Positions 1-5,628 of a DNA stretch of 5,628 nucleotides are shown in pieces. Every line of letters begins with the position of its first letter. The first letter of the stretch is position 1. A program made the translations under genes and the position numbers. Source of the DNA: Oscillospiraceae bacterium (GTDB taxonomy: Bacteria; Bacillota; Clostridia; Oscillospirales; Oscillospiraceae); contig JAIRRO010000118.1 of assembly GCA_031255955.1 (NCBI GenBank), positions 1 to 5,628 of the forward strand, given 5' to 3'. A model generated the notes under the pieces. It searched no databases. It was not told where the DNA came from and saw nothing but the letters and a program-made list of their open reading frames with translations.

Positions 1-58
1 ATACGCTGCCTTCGACAACGCTGCCCTCGATTATGCTGCCTTCGATTACGCTGCCCTC
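1..58 (-). repeat. 15-bp tandem repeat encoding a pentapeptide
   Basis: On the plus strand, three full 15-bp units begin with GCTGCC at 5, 20 and 35. A partial unit starts at 50, and 1-4 looks like the end of another unit, so the array continues beyond the window. The invariant core codes for Gly-Ser on the minus strand. The Glu codon alternates GAG/GAA along the array, and the other differences only swap Val and Ile. Unit copies are therefore similar but not identical, which argues against very recent expansion. Confidence 0.85.
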
Positions 59-88
59 TACTCTGTTGTTTTCTCTGTTGTCGTCCAT
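1..88 (-). CDS. Unrecognised ORF start with five-residue tandem repeats (3' part outside window)
   Basis: An ATG 10 nt after the rnc stop opens a frame that is free of stops to the window edge, giving 29 codons. I do not recognise the protein. The first nine residues are hydrophilic (MDDNRENNR). From residue 10 the frame settles into a five-residue period: VEGS, VIEGS, IIEGS, VVEGS, V. Written as S-[VI]-[VI]-E-G, the register has a small residue, a hydrophobic centre and a glycine, which loosely resembles the pentapeptide-repeat (right-handed beta-helix) pattern S/T/A-D/N-L/F-x-G. The usual D/N is replaced by Val or Ile, so this assignment is only a suggestion. A low-complexity spacer ahead of an ordinary domain is the main alternative. 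No signal peptide or membrane segment is visible. The start is supported by a Shine-Dalgarno-like GAGGG and by tight packing against rnc, as expected for the next gene of the operon. Confidence 0.6.
   Translation of the reverse strand, partial: MDDNRENNRVEGSVIEGSIIEGSVVEGSV
61..82 (-). repeat. Short 12-bp-period direct repeat in the head of the same ORF
   Basis: CTCTGTTGTT (61-70) recurs as CTCTGTTGTC (73-82) on the plus strand, 9 of 10 bases identical and 12 bp apart. On the minus strand it encodes the paired DNRE / NNRV residues just before the pentapeptide array. It may be a decayed tandem duplication or chance similarity in a low-complexity stretch. Confidence 0.45.
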
Positions 89-92
89 TTTG

Positions 93-100
93 CCACCCTC
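93..100 (-). promoter_or_regulatory. Shine-Dalgarno-like sequence for the downstream ORF, overlapping the rnc stop
   Basis: The minus strand reads TGAGGGTGGCAAAATG. The TGA is the rnc stop, and GAGGGTGG begins inside it, with the GAGGG core ending 7 nt before the next ATG. Its position and spacing support a real, coupled start at 86-88. Confidence 0.5.
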
Positions 101-821
101 ACCCTTCATTGATATTTGAAATTGATTCTATGTTCTCCGTTTTTCGCGTCTGCACCTCAAAGCGTTCTAACGCAGCCCGCGCCGCAGCCTTTTCCGCAGC
201 TTTTTTCGAGCTGCCCTCGCCAAACGCCACGCTGCGCCCGCCAAGACGCACCTCCACGCGAAATTTCTTTCTATGGGCGGGTCCGTGCTCCCCCGCGGGG
301 ACATAATACACGCTTCTTCCCACACTTTGCGCGTATTCCTGAAGCTCGGATTTATAATCGAGGCTCGATTTTTCCGCGTCCTCCAGCCGTGAGATTATCA
401 ACCAATGAATGACGTCACGCGACGCCTGCGCGCCGCCGTCGAGATGCACAGCCGCGAAAATCGCCTCCATCGCGTCCGCGAGTAAGGATGGGCGCTTACG
501 TCCGCCCATCACCTCTTCGCCGTGCGACATTACCATATATCGTCCCAAATCAATGGACGCCGCAACCTCATACAGCGCCTTTTCGCACACAAGCTCCGCG
601 CGCAGCTTCGTCATGCTCCCCTCCGGCATACCGGGTCGGTTAATGAACAAATATTCCGCGACAACAAAGCCCAAAATGCTGTCCCCGAGGAATTCAAGCC
701 GCTCGTTGCATACCATTTCCTCCCCGCCTTGTTCGCCAAAGCGCGATCTGTGCGTTAACGCCTCAGCTAAAAGCGTCCTGTCCTTAAAGACATATCCGAT
801 TTTTTGCTCAAGTCCTTCCAT
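99..821 (-). CDS. rnc: Ribonuclease III
   Basis: RNase III is a homodimeric, Mg2+-dependent endonuclease. It cuts double-stranded RNA in the cytoplasm, releases pre-16S and pre-23S rRNA, and processes some mRNAs and antisense duplexes. The protein is complete, with 240 residues. The catalytic domain (about 1-148) carries the signature NERLEFLGDSILGF (39-52), with acidic residues Glu43 and Asp47. The second acidic pair, Asp116 and Glu119, is in LLADAMEAIFAAVHLDGG (113-130). By alignment with the family these four are the metal-binding catalytic residues, and all are present. A double-stranded RNA-binding domain follows at about 154-222: DYKSELQEYAQ, then GPAHRKKFRVEV, then GSSKKAAEKAAARAALERF, whose lysine cluster contacts the RNA backbone. 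The last 18 or so residues (from TRKTENIES) are a polar tail. The stop TGA overlaps the Shine-Dalgarno of the next ORF, which indicates coupled translation. Confidence 0.98.
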   Translation of the reverse strand: MEGLEQKIGYVFKDRTLLAEALTHRSRFGEQGGEEMVCNERLEFLGDSILGFVVAEYLFINRPGMPEGSMTKLRAELVCEKALYEVAASIDLGRYMVMSHGEEVMGGRKRPSLLADAMEAIFAAVHLDGGAQASRDVIHWLIISRLEDAEKSSLDYKSELQEYAQSVGRSVYYVPAGEHGPAHRKKFRVEVRLGGRSVAFGEGSSKKAAEKAAARAALERFEVQTRKTENIESISNINEG

Positions 822-826
822 GCCGT

Positions 827-831
827 CCCCC
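827..831 (-). promoter_or_regulatory. Shine-Dalgarno for rnc
   Basis: The minus strand reads AACGGGGGACGGCATG. The run of five G (GGGGGA) ends about 5 nt before the rnc ATG and can pair with the CCUCC of 16S rRNA with one mismatch or wobble. It sits in the 27-nt gap after plsX. An ATG at 838-840 in this gap is followed two codons later by TAA, so it is not the start. Confidence 0.55.
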
Positions 832-848
832 GTTAAAGCATTGCGATT

Positions 849-1877
849 TTATATGTCCGTCGCGTTGTCTGAAAGCTTCATCCGCTCCATATTTTCCTTT
901 AGCTTGCCGGACACATTCGCCTCCGCGGCGCGCACCGCCTGACGCACGGCGGAGCAAATGGCGTCCGCGCCGGACGAGCCATGCGCCTTTACAACAGGCT
1001 TTGATATACCCAGCAGCACCGTGCCGCCTATCCTGTCGGCGTTGTATTTCTCACGCAACTCTGAAAATTCACGCTTCATCGCCAGCGCCAAAAGCTTTGT
1101 TTTCGCGCTTTTCATCAGCACGGATTTAACCTCTCCGAGCAGGAATTTCGCCGCGCCTTCAATGGATTTTAGCAGGATATTCCCCGAAAAGCCGTCGCAC
1201 ACCACAACGTCGCATTTCCCGTTCATAACCTCGCTGCCCTCCGCGTTGCCGATGAAATTCAAATCCCCTCCGGCTTCTTCCAAGAGGCGGTAGGTATCAA
1301 GCTGCAGTTGCGTACCCTTCGTTCTCTCTGAGCCGTTGTTGAGCAGCGCCACGCGCGGCTGTTTTATCCCCAACGCGCTCTCTGTGTAATAGCTGCCCAT
1401 ATACGCGAATTGCAACAGATATTCCGGCGTACATTCCGCGTTTGCCCCGCAGTCGATAATCAGAAATCCGCCGTCGCGCCCCGGAATAAATGGCGCCAGC
1501 GCCGCGCGGCGAATCCCGCGCACACGCTTTACAATAAGCGTCGCCCCGGACAAAAGCGCCCCCGTGCTTCCCGCTGACACAAGCGCGTCGCCGTCGCCCT
1601 CCGCCAGACGCGACAGCGCCCGCACCATTGAGGAATCGCGCTTTTCGCGAACGGCGGCAAGCGGGTCGTCGTCCATATTTATCGTCTCTGTGGCGTCAAG
1701 AATTTCAACGCCGCGCGGCAGCGAGCTTTTACCCAGCTTTTGCACGCTGCGCAAAATTTCCTCCGCGCGCCCGACAAGCAGTATTTCAACGCCCAGCGTA
1801 TCCTGCGCCTTCAGCGCTCCCTCAACGGCGGCGTCGGGGGCAAGATCCCCGCCCATTGCGTCAATGATTATCTTCAT
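849..1877 (-). CDS. plsX: Phosphate acyltransferase PlsX (acyl-ACP:phosphate)
   Basis: PlsX converts acyl-ACP and phosphate to acyl-phosphate, which PlsY then uses to acylate glycerol-3-phosphate, so it begins phospholipid synthesis. It is a peripheral membrane enzyme. The 342-residue length is normal. Family motifs appear in order: MKIIIDAMGGDLAPDAAVEG (1-20), MDDDPLAAVREKRDSSM (68-84), SAGSTGALLSGA (101-112), IIDCGANAECTPEYLLQFA (140-158), LLNNGSERTKGT (178-189), NFIGNAEGSEVMNGKCDVVV (207-226), CDGFSGNILLKSIEGA (227-242) and GGTVLLGISKPVVKAHGSSG (284-303). The ATG chosen starts exactly at the conserved N-terminal strand. No convincing Shine-Dalgarno precedes it: the sequence before the ATG is AAATAAAGCCT, with the topA stop 5 nt upstream. 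Translation probably depends on ribosomes finishing topA. rnc follows after 27 nt, without the acpP gene often found between them. Confidence 0.98.
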   Translation of the reverse strand: MKIIIDAMGGDLAPDAAVEGALKAQDTLGVEILLVGRAEEILRSVQKLGKSSLPRGVEILDATETINMDDDPLAAVREKRDSSMVRALSRLAEGDGDALVSAGSTGALLSGATLIVKRVRGIRRAALAPFIPGRDGGFLIIDCGANAECTPEYLLQFAYMGSYYTESALGIKQPRVALLNNGSERTKGTQLQLDTYRLLEEAGGDLNFIGNAEGSEVMNGKCDVVVCDGFSGNILLKSIEGAAKFLLGEVKSVLMKSAKTKLLALAMKREFSELREKYNADRIGGTVLLGISKPVVKAHGSSGADAICSAVRQAVRAAEANVSGKLKENMERMKLSDNATDI

Positions 1878-1882
1878 AGGCT

Positions 1883-4093
1883 TTATTTGCGTTTGCGCGC
1901 GGACGGCGCAGCCTTTTCTTTTTTCGCGGCGGTGGCGTCACCTGCGGCAGCGGAGGCTGTATCCGCACCGGCGTCCGCGGTTTTTTTCTTATATCCCCCG
2001 CGGCGCTCCTCCGGGACAAACATCGAGCAGCTTTCATTCACACAGTACGGCTTTTTGGCGCCGCGCCCCGATTTCTTAAACAGTGTATGCCCGCATTCCG
2101 GGCAATTATCGGCGACGGGCACGTCCCACGTCAGGAAATTACATTCCTTCATATTTTCGCAGCCGTAGTAGGTATATCCGTTTTTCGATGTGCGCTTTAA
2201 TATCCTGCCGCCGCACACGGGGCATTTGCCGGGCATCTCCACCACAATCGGCTTTGTAAACGTACATTCGGGATAGCCCGGGCAGGCAAGAAACCGCCCG
2301 AAGCGCCCTGATTTTATGACCAACTGCTTGCCGCATACGTCGCACACCTCATCGGAAAGCTCATCCGGTACGCGCAGCCGCTCGCCCTCCAGCGCTGTTT
2401 CGGCGTTCTCCATCGAGCTTGAAAATCCGCCGTAGAAGCTGGATAACACCTCGCGCCAATCGACATCCCCGCTTTCCACGCTGTCAAGGCTCTCCTCCAT
2501 CCTCGCCGTGAATTTCAAATCCACAATGTCGGAAAAGCGCTCCTTCATCAGCTTGGTGACAACCTCGCCCAATGCGGTGGGACGCAGATACTTGCCCTCT
2601 TTTACGGCGTATTCGCGGTCTATTATCGTTGAAACGGTGGGCGCGTATGTTGACGGGCGACCCACGCCGGAGTTTTTCATCGCCTCTATAAGCGTAGCTT
2701 CTGTGTAGCGCGGCGGCGGCTGTGTAAATTTTTGCTCGCGCTTTGTGTTGACAAGCGCCGCCTTGGAGCCTTCGTCCAGCTTCGGCAGCGGCGTTTCCTG
2801 CGATTCCTCCTCGCTGTCCGTGCCCTCCACATACACAGCCATAAAGCCGGGGAACTTTACAAATTCGTTCTTTGCGCGGAACAGATACCCCGCCGAAACG
2901 GCGTCAATCGTCATGCTGTCATATATCGCTTCTGACATCTGGGAGGCAAGAAAGCGGCTCCATATCAGCTTATACAGACGATATTGGTCGTTTGAGAGAC
3001 TGGATTTTATCCCGTCCGGCGTCAACTGTACATCGCTGGGACGTATAGCCTCGTGCGCGTCCTGAGAGCCCGCACCCGATTTGAAGCGCGTCGGCTGCCC
3101 GGGATAGTAATCCGCGCCATAGCGCGACTTTATGAAGCGTCCGGCGTCCGCCAGCGCGTCCTCCGAGAGGCGCAGCGAATCCGTTCTCATATATGTGATT
3201 AAGCCCGTCGAGCCTTCGCCGTCAACCATAACGCCCTCATACAGCTGCTGCGCAATGCTCATCGTGCGGCGCGGCGTCATCCCCAGCTTGCGCGAGGCTT
3301 CCTGCTGCAGGCTTGATGTGATGAATGGCGGCGCGGGACGGCGGCGGCGGTCAACGCGCTTCACCGTTTCTATGACAAACGGTTCCTTTGACACGGCATC
3401 GACAACCTCGTTCACCATCGCCTCATTCTCAAGGCGCATTTCGCGCTTACCCTTGCCGTGGAACCGCGCGACAAAGCTCGCGGCGCTGCCCTCCGGCTTC
3501 AGCTCCGCGTCGAGGCGCCAGTATTCCTCTGAGATAAACGCGCGGATTTCATCCTCGCGGTCGGTGACCAGACGCGCGGCGACGGATTGCACGCGCCCCG
3601 CCGACAGTCCGCGCCGTATCTTTCTCCACAGCAGCGGCGAGAGCTTATACCCGACGATGCGGTCAAGAATACGCCGCGCCTGCTGCGCGTTTACCAGATC
3701 GATATCGATGGCGCGCGGGTTTTCGATGGATTCCCGCACCACCTTCTTTGTGATTTCATTAAACGGCGCGCGCAGAGCGTTTTCGTCGGTGAGTCCCAGC
3801 AGCTCCTTTAGGTGCCACGAGATAGCCTCACCCTCGCGGTCGGGGTCGGTGGCAAGATACACACGGTCGCAGCCCTTCGCGGCGTCGCGCAGCTCCTTTA
3901 TGGTTTTTTCATGCCCTTTAACCGGCTGATAATTCGGCTCAAATCCGTTTTCAATATCTACGCCGAGCTTGCTTTTCGGCAAATCGCGCAGATGCCCCAG
4001 CGACGCCATTACCTTATAATCGGGACCCAGATAATTCCCGATTGTCTTTGCCTTCGCCGGCGACTCCACAATTACAAGCTTTGTTTTTGCCAT
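1883..4093 (-). CDS. topA: DNA topoisomerase I (type IA, omega protein)
   Basis: TopA relaxes negative supercoils by cutting one strand and passing the other, using a Mg2+-bound Toprim site and a 5'-phosphotyrosine intermediate. The protein is complete, with 736 residues. The Toprim domain spans about 1-115, with Glu10 in VESPAKAKTIGNYLG and the acidic triad Asp83, Asp85 and Glu87 in ATDPDREGEAISWH. SAGRVQSVAARLVTDRE (164-180) is the conserved central motif. The catalytic tyrosine is Tyr301 in GLITYMRTDS, next to Arg303, and DAHEAIRP (345-352) contributes His347. VGRPSTYAPTVSTI (477-490) is also typical of the family. Three Cys4 zinc ribbons follow: C584/C587/C604/C610, C624/C627/C645/C651 and C664/C667/C684/C689. 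All catalytic and metal-binding residues are present. The last ~37 residues form a Lys/Ala-rich basic tail. The dprA-topA order is common in Firmicutes. The plsX start lies only 5 nt past the stop codon. Confidence 0.99.
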   Translation of the reverse strand: MAKTKLVIVESPAKAKTIGNYLGPDYKVMASLGHLRDLPKSKLGVDIENGFEPNYQPVKGHEKTIKELRDAAKGCDRVYLATDPDREGEAISWHLKELLGLTDENALRAPFNEITKKVVRESIENPRAIDIDLVNAQQARRILDRIVGYKLSPLLWRKIRRGLSAGRVQSVAARLVTDREDEIRAFISEEYWRLDAELKPEGSAASFVARFHGKGKREMRLENEAMVNEVVDAVSKEPFVIETVKRVDRRRRPAPPFITSSLQQEASRKLGMTPRRTMSIAQQLYEGVMVDGEGSTGLITYMRTDSLRLSEDALADAGRFIKSRYGADYYPGQPTRFKSGAGSQDAHEAIRPSDVQLTPDGIKSSLSNDQYRLYKLIWSRFLASQMSEAIYDSMTIDAVSAGYLFRAKNEFVKFPGFMAVYVEGTDSEEESQETPLPKLDEGSKAALVNTKREQKFTQPPPRYTEATLIEAMKNSGVGRPSTYAPTVSTIIDREYAVKEGKYLRPTALGEVVTKLMKERFSDIVDLKFTARMEESLDSVESGDVDWREVLSSFYGGFSSSMENAETALEGERLRVPDELSDEVCDVCGKQLVIKSGRFGRFLACPGYPECTFTKPIVVEMPGKCPVCGGRILKRTSKNGYTYYGCENMKECNFLTWDVPVADNCPECGHTLFKKSGRGAKKPYCVNESCSMFVPEERRGGYKKKTADAGADTASAAAGDATAAKKEKAAPSARKRK

Positions 4094-4100
4094 AACACAC

Positions 4101-4105
4101 TTCCT
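4101..4105 (-). promoter_or_regulatory. Shine-Dalgarno for topA
   Basis: AGGAA on the minus strand ends 7 nt before the topA ATG, at normal spacing. It lies in the 30-nt dprA-topA gap, the longest gap in the window, which is otherwise AT-rich. It supports the ATG at 4091-4093 as the topA start. Confidence 0.75.
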
Positions 4106-4123
4106 AAATAATATAAAGCGTTT

Positions 4124-5404
4124 TTACGCCGTGTAAAATCCGCCGCCGAGAGAGGATATGCTTCCGTCAAGCTCCAGCATCGTCACGGCGCCCAAGGCTT
4201 CCGCCGCTGTTATTTCCGCCGAGGCGATAATATCATCGATGTGCGCTGCCTCACCGGGTCGCGCAAGCCGCCTAAGGGCGTCATAGACAGCCTTTTCCGC
4301 GCCGGTTAACGAGATGGCTATCTTCTCCGCCTCAGCCTCGCGGGCGGCGGCGGCGTCAGCCTCTGTTGTCTCGCTGAGATTCCCATCCACGTCCCTCTCG
4401 GCGTCAATATATTCGTTTCCCGCCGCGCTGTCAAGCCTTTTCTGTGATGTACTATGTTTCTCCATCAGCTTTTTTTCGCGTTTTTTGTCAAGCGGCGCGG
4501 TTGAAACCTTCCCCGCATTGATTTTTAACGGGAACAGCGCCGAGTATTCATTGACGATGTCCTCCGGCGAGGTCATGGGTATCGCGCCGTCGCGCAAAAG
4601 CTTGTTTGCCCCGGCGCTCGCGAATGAATCTACGTTGCCCGGCACGGCGAAAACATCCCTGCCCTGCTCCAGCGCGCGCGACGCCGTTATCAGCGCCCCG
4701 CTGCGTAGCGGCGCTTCTATGACGGCAACGCCCACAGACAGCCCCGATATAATCCTGTTGCGCGCCGGGAAGTGGCGTCCCGCCGCGTCCGTACCCGGCG
4801 GATACTCCGAAATCAACGCGCCCACGCCGGACACATCCTCATACAGCTCTTTATTCGTCGGCGGATAGATGACGTCAATGCCGCAGCCAAGCACCCCGAT
4901 AACGCCGCCACCGCCGCGCAGCGCGCCAAGCGCGGCTGCGCTGTCCACGCCCTTTGCCAATCCCGTTACAACCAGCAAGCCCCGCCGCGCAAGCGTATAC
5001 CCGCACTTTTCCGCTGTTTTCAGTCCATAGGGCGTGCACGTCCTCGTCCCGACAATGGCGATGGCGGCTTCCTCGTCAATGGCGGGCAAGCGCCCCTTTA
5101 CATAAAGCACAAGCGGCGGGTCATAAATATTCCTCAGCCGTTCCGGATACTCCGCGTCCTGAATGGTGACGATTCGCTGCCCCAGCTCGGTGCAGCGCGC
5201 CAGAATACCGCTCGGGTGAGATAGATCCTTGTTTGCCAGCGCCGCCATCTCCGACGGCGTGATGCCCGACACTTTTTTGTATTCCCCGGCGTCGGCGAAA
5301 AAAACACGCTCCGCCGTGCCGAAATGGCGGATAAGCTTGACCGCCGTCGCGGCTCCTATTCCCTCCGCCGCCGACAGCCACACGTAATACTTCAGGGTTG
5401 ACAT
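4124..5404 (-). CDS. dprA: DNA-processing protein DprA (Smf), RecA loader for incoming ssDNA
   Basis: DprA binds single-stranded DNA in the cytoplasm during natural transformation and loads RecA onto it. It is also common in species not known to be competent. The protein has 426 residues, longer than many DprA proteins. Residues 1-65 resemble the N-terminal helix-hairpin-helix/SAM-like region (SAAEGIGAATAVKLIRHFG). Residues 112-290 form the Rossmann-like DprA domain: IAIVGTRTCTPYG (115-127), VVTGLAKGVD (145-154), VIGVLGCGIDVIYP (168-181), HFPARNRIISGLS (211-223), SGALITASRALEQGRDVFAVPG (235-256) and NKLLRDGA (267-274). Residues 296-364 are a charged, Ala/Glu-rich linker. Residues 366-426 look like the C-terminal winged-helix (DML1-like) domain. 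The usual DxxAHxGAL motif reads DSAAALGAL here, so Ala158 replaces His. The ATG start lies 4 nt after the upstream stop, behind a good Shine-Dalgarno. A 30-nt gap separates the gene from topA. Confidence 0.97.
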   Translation of the reverse strand: MSTLKYYVWLSAAEGIGAATAVKLIRHFGTAERVFFADAGEYKKVSGITPSEMAALANKDLSHPSGILARCTELGQRIVTIQDAEYPERLRNIYDPPLVLYVKGRLPAIDEEAAIAIVGTRTCTPYGLKTAEKCGYTLARRGLLVVTGLAKGVDSAAALGALRGGGGVIGVLGCGIDVIYPPTNKELYEDVSGVGALISEYPPGTDAAGRHFPARNRIISGLSVGVAVIEAPLRSGALITASRALEQGRDVFAVPGNVDSFASAGANKLLRDGAIPMTSPEDIVNEYSALFPLKINAGKVSTAPLDKKREKKLMEKHSTSQKRLDSAAGNEYIDAERDVDGNLSETTEADAAAAREAEAEKIAISLTGAEKAVYDALRRLARPGEAAHIDDIIASAEITAAEALGAVTMLELDGSISSLGGGFYTA

Positions 5405-5408
5405 CGTT

Positions 5409-5628
5409 TTACCGCGCTCCTCTCAATATATCGGCGCTGTCCGCGCGCGATTTGTACATCTCCCACATTATAACGCTCGCGGCGACGGCGGCGTTAAGCG
5501 ACTCCGTGCGCGGCTCCATTGGTATCGCAATACGCCCCGCGCAGAGCGCCAGTGTTTCCTTGGATAGCCCCGCGCCCTCGCTGCCCACAGCGACAGACGC
5601 TTGCGATAGCGGCACATTGCCGAGATAA
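5409..5628 (-). CDS. TrmH/SpoU-family RNA 2'-O-methyltransferase, C-terminal part (5' end outside window)
   Basis: This is the last 72 codons of a gene that enters from the right edge and ends in TAA. Enzymes of this SPOUT family transfer a methyl group from S-adenosylmethionine to a ribose 2'-OH in rRNA or tRNA in the cytoplasm. Two of the conserved C-terminal motifs of the family are visible. The first is the glycine-rich loop VGSEGAGLSKETL (motif 2). The second is IPMEPRTESLNAAVAASVI (motif 3), with the SLN core that helps form the knotted cofactor pocket and the dimer interface. A short tail, WEMYKSRADSADILRGAR, follows. The reading frame is open to the window edge (YLGNVPLSQ precedes the loop), so an internal GTG at 5613-5615 should not be taken as the start. 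The RNA target cannot be told from this fragment, so no gene symbol is given. The gene ends 4 nt before dprA, which indicates co-transcription. Confidence 0.9.
   Translation of the reverse strand, partial: YLGNVPLSQASVAVGSEGAGLSKETLALCAGRIAIPMEPRTESLNAAVAASVIMWEMYKSRADSADILRGAR
5417..5424 (-). promoter_or_regulatory. Shine-Dalgarno for dprA, inside the end of the methyltransferase gene
   Basis: The minus strand reads GAGAGGAG, followed by 12 nt and then the dprA ATG. The match to the anti-Shine-Dalgarno is good, but the spacing is longer than the usual 5-9 nt. The site lies within the last codons of the upstream gene, so ribosomes finishing that gene pass directly over it. This fits translational coupling. 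Confidence 0.6.

Noticed and set aside
1..58. CRISPR-like or REP-type repeat array
   Set aside because: The unit is 15 bp with no spacers and no palindrome, and it keeps an open reading frame with conservative amino-acid changes. It is a coding tandem repeat, not CRISPR or REP.
409..942. Open frame on the plus strand opposite rnc and the end of plsX
   Set aside because: It spans the junction of two clear minus-strand genes, has a Ser/Pro/Ala-rich low-information product and no recognisable motif. It is a frame shadow.
2139..2345. 68-residue minus-strand frame inside topA
   Set aside because: It is an alternative frame of the zinc-ribbon region of topA, whose Cys4 motifs are clear in the real frame, and its Arg-rich product matches nothing I recognise.
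3132..3929. Long open frame on the plus strand opposite topA
   Set aside because: It lies entirely antisense to a well-supported gene, its product is Ser/Arg-rich without any family motif, and no ribosome site suits it. Long antisense frames are expected in GC-rich codon use.
4103..4131. Small hairpin GCGT-AAAA-ACGC followed by a T/A-rich run between dprA and topA, looking like an intrinsic terminator
   Set aside because: The stem is only 4 bp and the downstream run (TTTATATTATTT) is interrupted by A. It is too weak for an intrinsic terminator, and the close gene spacing argues for read-through.
4108..4137. Possible sigma-70-type promoter before topA: TTTACA (4132-4137), 16-nt spacer, TATATT (4110-4115), on the minus strand
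   Set aside because: Each hexamer matches the consensus at 5 of 6 positions, but transcription would start about 7 nt further on, on top of the topA Shine-Dalgarno, leaving a leader of about 10 nt. The region is the only AT-rich gap in the window, so a chance match is likely. A 5'-end map would settle it.
5613..5615. GTG as a possible start for the methyltransferase fragment
   Set aside because: The frame remains open upstream to the window edge, and the conserved glycine loop lies only about ten residues later. The N-terminal part of the SPOUT domain must therefore be outside the window.

Overview
The window is a compact, GC-rich bacterial housekeeping cluster. Every supported gene lies on the minus strand, so transcription runs from high to low coordinates. 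In that order the genes are: the 3' end of a TrmH/SpoU-family (SPOUT) RNA methyltransferase, dprA (smf), topA, plsX, rnc, and the first 29 codons of an unrecognised ORF that leaves the window at position 1. The gaps between genes are 4, 30, 5, 27 and 10 nt. I see no convincing terminator or promoter in any of them, so this looks like one polycistronic, partly translationally coupled operon. No stretch of 300 bases lacks a gene. I found no tRNA, rRNA, CRISPR array, insertion sequence, phage gene or riboswitch.

The organism is most likely a Firmicute of the Clostridia, possibly near the Oscillospiraceae or another GC-rich gut lineage. The dprA-topA pair is a familiar Firmicutes arrangement, plsX followed by rnc also fits, TopA carries three Cys4 zinc ribbons, and most genes have purine-rich Shine-Dalgarno sequences. 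This placement is inferred from gene order and protein style, not from a database match.

The genes cover different core functions: RNA modification (methyltransferase), loading of incoming single-stranded DNA for natural transformation (DprA), relaxation of negative supercoils (TopA), entry of acyl chains into phospholipid synthesis (PlsX) and double-stranded RNA processing (RNase III). The cluster is a growth-related housekeeping operon rather than one pathway. The usual acpP between plsX and rnc is absent here.

I found no clear new biological system. The least explained item is the ORF start at 1..88. After a short hydrophilic head it enters a five-residue tandem repeat (EGS plus two Val/Ile residues), encoded by 15-bp DNA repeats and cut by the window edge. 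Lesser oddities are a DprA lacking the usual histidine of its nucleotide-fold motif and carrying a long charged linker, a plsX start without a visible Shine-Dalgarno, and a Lys/Ala-rich TopA tail.
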